From Spinacia oleracea (Eukaryota; Streptophyta; Magnoliopsida; Caryophyllales; Amaranthaceae), in contig NC_079489.1 of NCBI RefSeq assembly GCF_020520425.1, positions 16,764,001-16,828,000 of the forward strand: a stretch of 64,000 nucleotides of DNA. The letters are read 5' to 3'. The translations under genes and the position numbers were made by a program. How positions within the stretch are numbered: position 1 is the stretch's first letter; the number at the start of each line of letters is the position of its first letter. Positions 45,653 to 55,997 of the stretch are shown one piece after another. The notes under the pieces are model-generated. The model did no database searches, was not told where the DNA came from, and saw only the letters and a list, made by a program, of their open reading frames with translations.

Positions 45653-45682
45653 GCCCGTTCAAAGAACGGGCTCAAAAGCTAG
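45653..45682 (+). mobile_element. Helitron-like 3' terminus
   Basis: Hairpin GCCCGTTC-AAA-GAACGGGC (45653-45671), then TCAAAAG and CTAG (45679-45682) followed by T. This matches the Helitron 3' signature of a hairpin shortly before CTRR with insertion next to T. The 5' TC end was not located, so element length is unknown. Confidence 0.6.
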
Positions 45683-45699
45683 TTGCATTATCAATAAAG

Positions 45700-46690
45700 G
45701 TTGTGTTGTAGGCAAAATTACTATGCCACCTGTGCCACTAAAAGAGTGACACGTGGCCCGAATTATGCCACCTGGTAGTCCTACATGGGCTGCTAAAGGT
45801 TATGTAACGTGGCAGACCTTACACAACAGAGGGGCTGACTCCACGGCACCAGGCCTGAGCCCACTGTCACATCTAGTTAGAATTGCTCATTGTTAATATA
45901 AAGGGAAAAGACTAATTTGCTTACTTAGTGGCACAGAGGCCCAAAGACCCATTTATGTCCATATTAGGCTGGATGCCTTAATACTTAGGGACACGTGTCA
46001 GCCCCTAAGTGCTCGGCCAATCACATTGAAAGGATTCTAGGTCATTCCTTCCTAACCTAGTACTCCCTCCGTCTCTTTTTGTTCATTACGTTTTTTTTTT
46101 GTATTTCAAAATGTTCTTTACATTTCCTTTTATATTATCACATAAATGACTTAGTATTCTATCAAAATTTGTGTCCAACTATTATTTTAACCAATTAAAT
46201 TCATTGGGTCATTTAATCTCTCACACTTTTTCATTGGGACATTAATTTTTTCTCATTTTCCAATATCAGAATTTTGATTGAAGTGAAAACATTATAAATA
46301 AACGTACTTTATCTTGTTTAAATAAAAAAATTGAGGAATCTCGATGCAAATTAATTAATCGTTAAAACGCGTGAAAAACACCAAACACAAAGAACAAAAA
46401 GAGACGGAGGGAGTACTATATAAAGCACTAAATCCCAAGGACAAAGACATTCAATTCACAACAACCACAAATATTTTATGCTCTGCCTTCTCTCTAGTTT
46501 TTCTCTCTAAAAACCAACACTTACTTAGGCATCGGAGGGAATATTCCGAGAGGAATATTATTGTTTTGCAGGTCGGAGCTGAGATCGTGTTGTGTCATAC
46601 CGGAAACCTCCTTGTCATCAGCTGATCGGAAAAACCCACAACAGGTTGCCTCTCCTTTGCATGTGGGTGTAGTTAACACATTGTTAGTGA
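45700..46690 (+). repeat. probable LTR remnant, split by a Stowaway MITE
   Basis: Promoter-like TATATAAAG (46417-46425), a pyrimidine-rich leader (CTTCTCTCTAGTTTTTCTCTC), and the words CTTAGGCATCGGAGGGAATA and TTTTGCAGGTCGG, which recur in the R/U5 region of many plant LTR retrotransposons. The ends and partner LTR are not resolved, so it could be a solo LTR or a decayed element. Confidence 0.45.
46063..46413. mobile_element. Stowaway-type MITE in an LTR promoter
   Basis: CTCCCTCCGTCTCTTTTTG and the inverted CAAAAAGAGACGGAGGGAG, flanked by TA (46061-46062, 46414-46415). It sits immediately upstream of TATATAAAG of the host LTR. Confidence 0.92.
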
Positions 46691-46699
46691 ATTGCGTTA

Positions 46700-47715
46700 A
46701 ATTTCGGGCTCTTTATCTGTTTTCTTAATTATTCTTTCTTGCACTCCTTATAAAATAATGAATCTCACTAGCTACTACCAAAAAATCGCCTGACCAAATC
46801 ATGGATGATCTAAATAGACCCGACTAATATCTGACTCGAATCACTCTTTAACACCTCTAAATATAAATGTGTGGAACAATATACTCCGCTTTGTACTTCA
46901 TAGGTTTCCTTAAAATTGCAACACTTGTCTATTTAGAATGCTTATTTTTTTATTACAAACTGGGTGCAAGTAAAGGTGTTAAATTCCAGTTAAAAAAACC
47001 GCGGAATTGTATCAAAATATCGGACTAAGCGGTAGTAGGGTTGTCAAAATTGGGTCATTGGATGATTACGTATCGAGTATTAATCGTATAAATCGGTTCA
47101 GATATAAACGGATAATATTTTGTGTGGAATCATTGTACTCATGCGGATTGAACATGAATATTTTATGATCACATCGGATTTTATCGGATTGGAACAGATA
47201 TAGAAAGCCCTAACATTAGGTAATTAAACCGAAAAAATCGCATAATTAAAAGATTTTGTAATCAAACCGTAAAAAGTGGTTAAACGAGTCTGTAACTGTT
47301 ACAATTTTTGACAAGAATGTTAATCGAAAGAACCAAAATATTTTTTTGATTTAAACTATTTAATATAATTTAAGTGTAAATGACAAAATTATGATAGTTT
47401 ATAGACCATACAACATTTTATTTAAGTATAAAACTACTTTGTCTGTGATAGGCCAATACCATATTAGGTAAGTGTTTCTTATCCTATTACAACATTACAA
47501 TGAGGGACTTTTGAAATTTTGTATGAACTTTCGTTAAGTGTAATTTTAATTTTTGTTTCGACCTATTTTTGGTTGACATGGTCTTTAATTTCAAAATGTT
47601 AATTTTTTGTAAGAATATATTATATTAAAATAAGATAAAATCGATAAAAAATAATTACAAATAATTGACTACTCGTTCATGATTATCAGGGTAATCGTAT
47701 CGAAATCACGGTCAA
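46700..47715. other. AT-rich intergenic DNA
   Basis: No gene seen. A hAT-like end (TAGGGTTGTCAAAATTGGGTC, about 47036) starts a short CGGATT-type stretch to about 47210, but no opposite end or TSD was found. Confidence 0.45.
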
Positions 47716-47716
47716 C

Positions 47717-47841
47717 CTTTCTAACGATCCAATTTAAATGGCACGATTGCAGTTCATGGAAATAATGAATCAAAACTTCTAACGACAACCAATTTAAATG
47801 GCACGATTGCAGTTCATGGAAATAATGAATCAAAACTTCTG
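47717..47841 (+). repeat. two-copy 60-bp tandem repeat
   Basis: CCAATTTAAATGGCACG, GCAGTTCATGGAAATAATG and AATCAAAACTTCT occur twice in the same order, with a 60-bp offset and almost no difference. Confidence 0.9.
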
Positions 47842-48005
47842 GTTCCTGAACCAAAACATAGTTTCATGAGGGTTTAGCACGCCACAAACACCCCTATGTG
47901 TAAGTGGGTGATTGAAGTATAACTAATCACATGAGCCATTCTTAACTTTCTTTCCCTTAGCTCTGTTCTTGTTGTAATAAAGGTGTAAAACATAAAAACA
48001 AAATT

Positions 48006-48441
48006 AAGGGGTGTTCGTGTTAAGACCTTTTTCATATATCATGTCAACATTAAACTCATTCAATAATTAAATTTATTGTTAAGTCTTTTGTAGACTAAGA
48101 AAATATTATTTCTTCTCCCTTCAAAGTACGTTAAGACTTCACAATTATAACACTTCATCTATTTCAGAAATATCGCACGATATTGACTTTTACACTATTC
48201 ACGTTGTGCCTTTTACTATCTTTAAGGGGTGTTCGTGTTAAGACCTTTTTCATATATCATGTCAACATTAAACTCATTCAATAATTAAATTTATTGTTAA
48301 GTCTTTTGTAGACTAAGAAAACATTATTTCTTCTCCCTTCAAAGTACGTTAAGACTTCACAATTATAATACTTCATCTATTTCTGAAATATCGCACGATG
48401 TTGACTTTTACACTATTCACGTTGTGCCTTTTACTATCTTT
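48006..48441 (+). repeat. 218-bp tandem duplication
   Basis: The block from AAGGGGTGTTCGTGTTAAG (48006) to TTTTACTATCTTT is repeated directly from 48224 with only a few base changes (for example AATATTATT versus ACATTATT, and ATATTGAC versus ATGTTGAC). No gene inside. Confidence 0.92.
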
Positions 48442-48449
48442 TGTAAAAT

Positions 48450-49660
48450 ATACGTAATAAGTGAGTATTATTTTTTTATAACTTTTACTTTATACATAAT
48501 TCTAAATATAACGAGTTAAAGTCATGTATTGGGAAGCGTGAAATCAACATGGTGCAATATTTACGGAACAGAGGAAGTACCATTGTATTACTTCGTATTT
48601 TATTTAACTCAAATTTGATCTTAAGCTGAGTCTTGGTTTGTCAAGACTAACCCACTGGAGTACTAATTTTTATGTTTGATTTTAATACTAAGTGGGACAC
48701 CATGTCAACGAAGCCCAAGTTTAAAACTTGATCACGCGAGGATATGTTACGTTCACCTTATTTTCAGTATTTCAAAATAAAATAAAATATTAGCTCACGC
48801 GAAGATTAAATATGGGCTACTCATGTATAATTTATAACTAAATAAGTTTATATAAGTTCATGTAAATTCAATAAGATTGGATAAAATCAAACAAGAGAAC
48901 TTTAGAAAAAAATAAGTGAAAATTAGGTGAATTAATTAAACTCACCCGATTATTTTTTCCGTGGATGCATGGACGCATCGTTTCGATTCATTTTCTAAAG
49001 TATATTCCCTTCGTTCCTAAAAGATTGTTCCATTTGAGTTTTCACGGTCTCCTAGACCACGACTTAAAACGTAGACATATCTAATTCTACACGCGTACAA
49101 TTATAAAAAAAAAATTGATATCCAAAAAATATACAGTGAAACTAATATAACATGATCTTACATGACTATATTAATTCTTATAGGATAATGAGAATCAATG
49201 ACATAAAAATTGTACTTCGACAATCATTTAGGCACGGACTAGATTAGATCTCGTGCACACACGAATTTTGACCATTTTTGTCACAAAAATATTTAACTGA
49301 ATATCTATCAAACTACTGCATAGTTATAACATTTTTAACATACTCGTTTAAATTTATTCATCTAATATGCATATTTAAAATGGTAATATGGTAATTTGAC
49401 CAAAATATTGAGTGATATATTTTTCATTACTAATATAGCGATTTGACTAAAATATTACCAATTTTAAATAATTGTTATTACGTCATATCTATTATTGCCA
49501 TAATTTATAAACTAAATTTTGTTTCCATACATAAATTGTTTATAAAAAAAAGGTAGAGGATAAAAATAAGATAAAACAGATACACTTTTTTGGAAAGTGA
49601 TTTTTGGCGGAAAAAAATCGCACCGGGAATTGACACGTGTCATTCCTTGTGTGTTCTTTT
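48450..49660. other. AT-rich intergenic DNA
   Basis: No gene seen. A partial Stowaway-like left end (TTCCCTTCGTTCCTAAAAG, about 49005) lacks a right partner. Confidence 0.45.
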
Positions 49661-50371
49661 AGTATATACTCCCTCCGTTTCTTTTTGTTTGTTACGTTTG
49701 GACTTTTGCACGTTTATTAACGTATAATAAATATTTTTTTATTTTATTTTTATTTTAAATGCTTTAGATTCCATCATTTATATTAAAAAAATAAACCCAA
49801 GTAAAACCACAATCCACTAATCATTACTGTAACACCCGACCTCTAAATCACTTATTTAATCATAATTAGCAGCGGAATTAACCTAATTCGGTCGGGACAT
49901 TACCCGCCGTAACTCCCTCTTGGGAATTACAAGGCAACTATCAATCATAAGCTATTAAACTCCAAAATTCACATAATCATCCTTCTCAATTCCTTAATAA
50001 AAGTACGAAACTTAATCAAGAATCTTTACTTAAACTTGTTACAACTTAACATTAACTTAGGTGAACTTGGTAATAGTGAAATCCTCGCCACTACTCGTTT
50101 CCGTGGTCCCCAGCAGTACCTAAAACGGAAAATAAAACGGTGAGCCGAAGACTCGGTAACAAGTTACCCTAGCATCGTAACATCATTTCAATTCATTTTA
50201 TTTAATAAACAGGGAGAATAGAATATAGTAAAACATTTAATAAATCAATATTTCAGAAGCATCATTTCAAAAACATCATTTCAGGAACATTAATTTCAGG
50301 AACGTCATTTCATTACTCTTTTTCCTTTTAATAGTATTTATTCTGGTCGTCATGACTTTACAGGAAAACAT

Positions 50372-50525
50372 GGTAGGACGTCTCCTACGAACAGGGAAAG
50401 CCAGTGCTTCATAACAGGGGGAGTCAATGCTCCATAACAGGGGAAGCCAGTGCTTCATTTCAGGGGGAACCTTGGTTCCATATCAGGGGAAGCCAGTGCT
50501 TCTTATCAGGGGGAGCCTGGGCTCC
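50372..50525. promoter_or_regulatory. array of 23-bp units, each a small hairpin, in the gypsy LTR
   Basis: After GTAGGA-CGTC-TCCTAC (50373-50388) come six hairpins: 50396-50410, 50420-50433, 50443-50456, 50466-50479, 50489-50502 and 50512-50525. The last five are exactly 23 bp apart, separated by linkers such as ATATCAGGG. Arms differ between units yet remain paired: GAAGC/GCTTC, GGAAC/GTTCC, GGAGC/GCTCC. The equivalent place in the other LTRs has GGGCC/GGCCC and GAGCC/GGCTC. Confidence 0.85.
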
Positions 50526-51383
50526 ATATCAGGGGAACTTGACCAGTTCTTACACTTTCATTTATCATGTTTACATTTCTTTTAGTTGAACATTAATCAG
50601 GAAAAACTCATTCATTCAGGGTGGTTCAATAAAACCATTAAATCTCGTTATTTCATAAAATCATTACTTTCAGGAATAATAATTCATTAAAGCAATACTT
50701 TGCATAAAGCTGCATTATCATATAACAATTCAATCAAATCATACTTGTAATCCCGCAAATCATAGAACATCATTATTAAACATCAATCATTCACAACATT
50801 ATTCATAAATACATTTCGAAGGGATTGCGGGTACTAGCAATAACCGTTACCTCAATTCCATGATTGCTAGGCCTTTTTCCTTGGTTCGTTCGTCCTGAGC
50901 TCCGAGTCCGATTTCTTTCAAAGTATCAAATTATTGAATTAATTATTAAAACGATAAATTTCTTTAAAACTAATATGATTTAAAATAATGAATATGTATT
51001 TTATAATTTCGGAATTAATGAAATATTATTTATTCCCAAAAATCTGTCAAATTATATTTTAAATCCTTATTAATAATTTATTTTATTTAAATGTTTAAGT
51101 AACTATTTATTTCCATAAAACATTTAGATTGATAAATTTATAAATAATAATTTTATAAATAGTGAATATTGAAATGATGAATTTAATAAAAATATGAATG
51201 TTTATAATTTCTTAAAAATATTATTAAACGAAATTTCAATCAAAATTTCATAAATCGATTTACATGAATTTTATTTAATTTCATTAATTAACGAAAATAT
51301 TATTTAAATCCAAATTTTCAGTCAAAACATAAATCTGAAATTATCATGAAATTTATATGATAACAATTGATTAATATGAGTGT

Positions 51384-51415
<32 letters not shown>

Positions 51416-51768
51416 AAAGAGCTTATTTTGGGATATTGGGCCAGAACAAAGGGGTTGGGCTTAATTTCAGAAATAAAAACAAAGTTCCAAATTACTGGAA
51501 CTCGTCCTTTTTTTTTTGAAGTTGGGTACGAAGAACAGGGGAAGTGAAGCAGGGGAAGGATGCTCGAAGGAAGCAGGGGAGAAGGGAAAAAGGAAGGCGG
51601 ATGGGCTCGGGTTTGGGCGGCTCGGTGTCGGAGGCTGGGCTGGTGAGTGAGGCGGTGGCGATAGGTGGTTGGTGGTGGCGGAACGTCGAGGGAGAGAGAG
51701 AAAGGGCACGAAATGGCCGAACAAAACAGGGGAGTTGAGGGCGGTTCTGGGCGGAGGCAGGGTGGCTC

Positions 51769-53152
51769 TGAAGGAAATAATGCCCTTGGTCCAAGTATGC
51801 ATTCTATGTTAAGTCTAATAAATGCGGTTCAGTATTAATTAACAAGTTAATAATTCAGTGAGATCAAGTGAGCTGAATGCCTAGCTAGAGGCCGCTTCAG
51901 TTCAAGTGGAATTAATGATATTAATCCACAGCTTACTCTTGACTGAACCCGTAGGGTCACACAAATAGTACGTAAACGGATCAAGTATTTAATGGCATTA
52001 AATACTCCATCTATGAATATTCGGAACCGACGGATCTTGGTTTCAGTGGGAGCTAAGATCGTCACAGGCAAGAAATGAATACTCCGGAAACGATGATATT
52101 GCCGGAAACGGAAATATGGATCGTATCGGAAATATGAATATTATCCAAGTCGTAGATGTTGCCGGAAACGGAAACATGGTACGTATCGGAAAATATTATT
52201 GGAAATGGAAATATTACCAGAATCGGAAATATTGCCGGAAACGGAAATATTGTCAGAATCGGAAATATTGCCGGAATCGGAAAATAATTCCGGAAACGGA
52301 AATATTAAATATTTGTTCGAAACGGAAATTAATTCCGGAATCGGAAATATTAAATATTGTTCGTATCGGAAATAGATTCCGGAAATGGAAATTTAATCGG
52401 AAGCGTATCGTACGAATTAGCATCGGACGAGGCTTGCCGGACGAAGGCCCAGCACGAAGCCGGGGCCATCGCCCAGCAAGCATGCGCGCCACAAGCCCAG
52501 CCAAGGCAGCGCCCAGGCCTACCGCAAGGCAGGCCCAGCGCGCGCCAAGGGCCACGGCTGCGTGGGCCGTGCTGCGCGGGCTGCTGCTCGCACGCGCATG
52601 GGCAGCCCTTGTGGCTGCCGTGTGTGTGTGAGTTTGTGCTCATGCGTGATTCCTGAATCTACAAGAGTCAGTGTATGATTAAATTTCTATTCCTAATTGG
52701 ATAAATTAATTAAATAGAATTCATGTAGGATTCTAATTCCAATTAATTCGCATCCTACTAGGATTACGATTCCTTTTCCATAACTCTATAAATAAAGGCC
52801 TAGGGGTCATAATTTATACACAAGTTTCAAAGTATTCAAAAGTGAGTTTTTTGAGAGAAAATTAAAACACATCTTGCTCATAAAGTGCCGAAATTTTCTA
52901 GTACCTTAAGGGCGATTCTAGTTGGTCAATCTTAAGGCGGATCCGGACGTGCTGTGGACTATCTACGGAGGGACGACACTTGGAGTCCTAAAAGACTTGT
53001 TCTTGTTCGGTTCGGGCGCAGCTAGGGAGGGCACGCAACAAAGAGTATGCATCTAAATTATGCTATATGATTATGTGTAAATAATATGTTTCCTGGGTTA
53101 ATGGTTGTTTCCGCATGATCTATGTAAATGTCATATGTATCATAACCTAACA
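51769..53152 (+). repeat. 5' LTR of copia element (1384 bp)
   Basis: Starts TGAAGGAAATAATGCCC and ends CATAACCTAACA, followed by the primer site. It contains repeats with CGGAAATATT (52087-52400), a GC-rich block (52430-52640), TATAAATA (52787-52794) as the likely promoter, and a U5 with GGGCGATTCTAGTTGG. Only one difference from the 3' LTR was seen (52080 T versus 61160 A). Confidence 0.95.
52087..52400 (+). promoter_or_regulatory. U3 repeats of CGGAAATATT with three spaced TTCCGGAA sites
   Basis: Degenerate units such as GCCGGAAACGGAAATATT recur about a dozen times. TTCCGGAA, which fits a minimal heat-shock-element pair (TTCnnGAA), occurs at 52288-52295, 52333-52340 and 52377-52384, spaced 45 and 44 bp. 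The same array is in the 3' LTR (61167-61480). A stress-enhancer role is inferred. Confidence 0.6.
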
Positions 53153-55997
53153 GTGGTATCACGAGCCCCTTATTATTTTCATAATCTAAATTGCATGAAC
53201 ATGGTTAAATATTACAAATTTGCAAGAATTAAAAGGGGTGATTAATTTTCGTAATTGTTAATTAATTGCAAATTGCGTTTATTTAATTATACGTACGCAG
53301 TTTTTCGGCAGTTTCTTCATTACTCATCCGAATTGAGTGATTTTTGTGTCAATTCCGCATGTAAAAGGCATTCTAAAATTTTGACAAAAAAAGTATTTTT
53401 CTGCCGAACCCAGAATTCTCAAATTCGAAACCTAACTATGACTTTTCGAAGGTTTTAGTTTTTCGAATGCAAAATTTCGTAAATTTAAGATGTTAAATTA
53501 AATATTTGCGATTCTTGTTGATAAATCTTGAATTTTTGATTGACCTACTGCATATGTTTAACAAGTTTGAATGCCTAGTCTTGTTAATTATGCAATCTAA
53601 TTTGTAATTATGATTAATTTGTTGAAAATTAGAATAATTTAGAATTAATTTGATTTTCATAATTAATTGTAATTTAATTAGAAACCTATGATTAAAAACC
53701 ACCATAAAAAATTGTAAATTTACGATAAATTTTAAATTTTTATGACCTAGACTTGAATCCATATCAATCGGAAATCAATTGGATAATAAATTTTCGATTT
53801 TTTCGCCCTAAAATTATGAAATTAATATTATTTATTAATTTGTCATTAATTTTAAATATAAATTTTAAATTTTTATGCGATTCGTTCAAATAACTTGCAC
53901 GCACGAAGCAATGGACGCTTCGTGTTACCCTTAAGGGGTGTTGTATAATGCGGGCATGCGACGACGAGCAAGGGAGCTCGTCGCCCGTGCGGCACGAATG
54001 CAATGAGCAAGGGCGTAGTGCACGAGCACAAGGCAGCAGCCCTGCCTTGTGTCGTGTGCCACGAGCAATGAACGAATGGGCATGGGCGAGGGGCGAGCCA
54101 AGGCAGTCGCGTGTGGGCAGCAAGCGAGCTGCGCCACAACGCGCGCTGCCTCGCACAAGTGCGCGCAGCCTCGCGCGCAGCGAGCGCAAGCTCGCGTGCC
54201 ACGAGCGCTGCGCCCAGCACTACTCGCGCGCACAGCGCGCGATGTCGCTCGCCCAGCGAGCGATGTCGCGCCCCAGCGAGCGATGGCTCGCGCGCTCAGC
54301 GCGCGATGTCGCCCGCCCAGCGAGCGATGTCGCGCCCCAGCGAGCGATGGCTCGCGCGCACAGCGAGCGAGCCAGCGCGCCCAGCGAGCGATCTCGCGCG
54401 CGCGCACTGCGAGCGATAGCTCGCGTGCGATGGGGCGCTGTGCGGAGGCTTGCGGTAGGACAGCAGCAGCTATGCGACGAGCGCATGGGCTGCGCGCACA
54501 TGGCCAGCAATGGCTGTGTGCGTACGGCCCATGGGCGTGCAACGCGTAGGGTGTTTGCGTTACGATTAGATCGTCTTGAATGTTTAATTTGAAAATGTCA
54601 GTTCACGTAATTTTAATTAATTTTAAAATTAATAATTTGAATTAATTTCTTGGATTTTAATTTTGAATATTATAATTATAATAAATGGAATTTATTCTAA
54701 TTATTTTACTAAAATTAAAATCATGAATTAATTTAAATGCGACTGAAATTAAATTAAATTTTGGATTCAATTATAAATTAATATGAGCTTTAAATTTTAA
54801 TTAAATTTGTATGTTTCCGGTTAGACTAGAAATACAATTTTATGTTTAAAATTAGTAAAGCATATGAATTTATTGGTTTGAGTGGGAGCGCTTTTTAGTC
54901 ATAAACTCTTGATTAGGTCTACAAATCCTTAAGGTTAAAACAACTTGATTAGAATTAATAAGGACTGAATAATTGGTAGATTATTGGTGCCCTTGATTAA
55001 TTGCTGCAAATGTTTACGTGATGCATAATGTGTTTTACTAACCAGCTATGTGGGCCATTCATGATAATGAATGGGTGAATGGTATATATTGTATATGTAC
55101 TGTTTTGCAGGTTATGAAGTGACTAGTATGGCCCAAATAGGATAGAAAATATGGTCTGCGTACCATTAATTTGAATGTAATTGGTCTAAAGCATCAAAAG
55201 TTATTTTTCAATTCAAAATGGTCTGCGTACCATCAAATAGTTGTAATTAGTTATAGCTTATCCTATTTGAAGAAAATGGTGCCTCCCACGGAGATTTTCA
55301 AGACGGACTTTGAAGTCAAAGCTTCAAGATGAAGTCGGGCCATACTAGATCACAAATATCTTATGCATGTTTTAAGTTATTTATTGCTTTAAATATGTCT
55401 TAAAATGCATGAGATCAAAAGCTTGATTATGTTGCATGATTAAGGATTTTAGTTCACTTAAAATCTAACCAACATAGTAAGAGCCTTAAGTTCCAAACTT
55501 AAAAATTGAGTTAAAAGGTGTCATGCCAAAATATACACTTGCTTGGATATCCTTTACATCAATCTAGTAATAGTTTTCGCTCAGCGAGGTGTTACTTATT
55601 GGTCCTAAAGGGGCAAGGTACACAAATAATTGTGAGTACATGTTAGTTTTGGTGAAACTCAACGATATAAGTAAGGAGTCCTTTTATGTCGTGGCAAATT
55701 CGATAGGTTTACCTAATAAGTTCTTAGACGTACCTATCAACCAAGAATAGTTTCTAGACTATTAGCAAAAGGCTTTTGCTTACCTAAGATGTTCTAGGAT
55801 TAAGTCGACAAACTGTGCTTAGTTCTTCAATGATTTTAGGATCTTGGAATCATTTTATTCACACCTGCCGGAACACATAACATGAATAAAATGCTTAATA
55901 AACATTGAATTATGCATGTATGCTAGAATTTAAGTTTATTAAGAGAAACTGTGAATGGTTATTTATTTGTTTATTCTTTTCAATTGTAGTTTTTAAT
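53153..55997 (+). other. unusually long copia leader with a hyper-CpG repeat block
   Basis: The primer site TGGTATCACGAGCCCC (53154-53169) is followed by AT-rich DNA, then about 600 bp of extreme CpG content (53935-54550), then AT-rich DNA up to the gag ATG. Within the block a 64-bp unit (starts 54233, 54297, 54361) is built of three sub-units like CAGCGAGCGATGTCGCGCC. The 166-214-codon frames in the block are composition artefacts. The leader may act in packaging, translation or transcription; this is not shown. Confidence 0.8.

Noticed and set aside
50396-50525. Regular short repeats resembling a CRISPR array
   Set aside because: Plant DNA with no cas genes; units are contiguous 23-bp repeats with hairpins and 9-bp linkers, not repeats separated by unique spacers.
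52116-52631. 171-codon frame in each copia LTR
   Set aside because: It crosses the CGGAAATATT array and the GC-rich block, spans U3 before the TATA box, and has no recognisable motif.
53948-54592. Long overlapping frames (up to 214 codons) on both strands in the copia leader
   Set aside because: They exist in several frames at once because of extreme CpG and Ala/Arg-rich low complexity; no domain or plausible start context.
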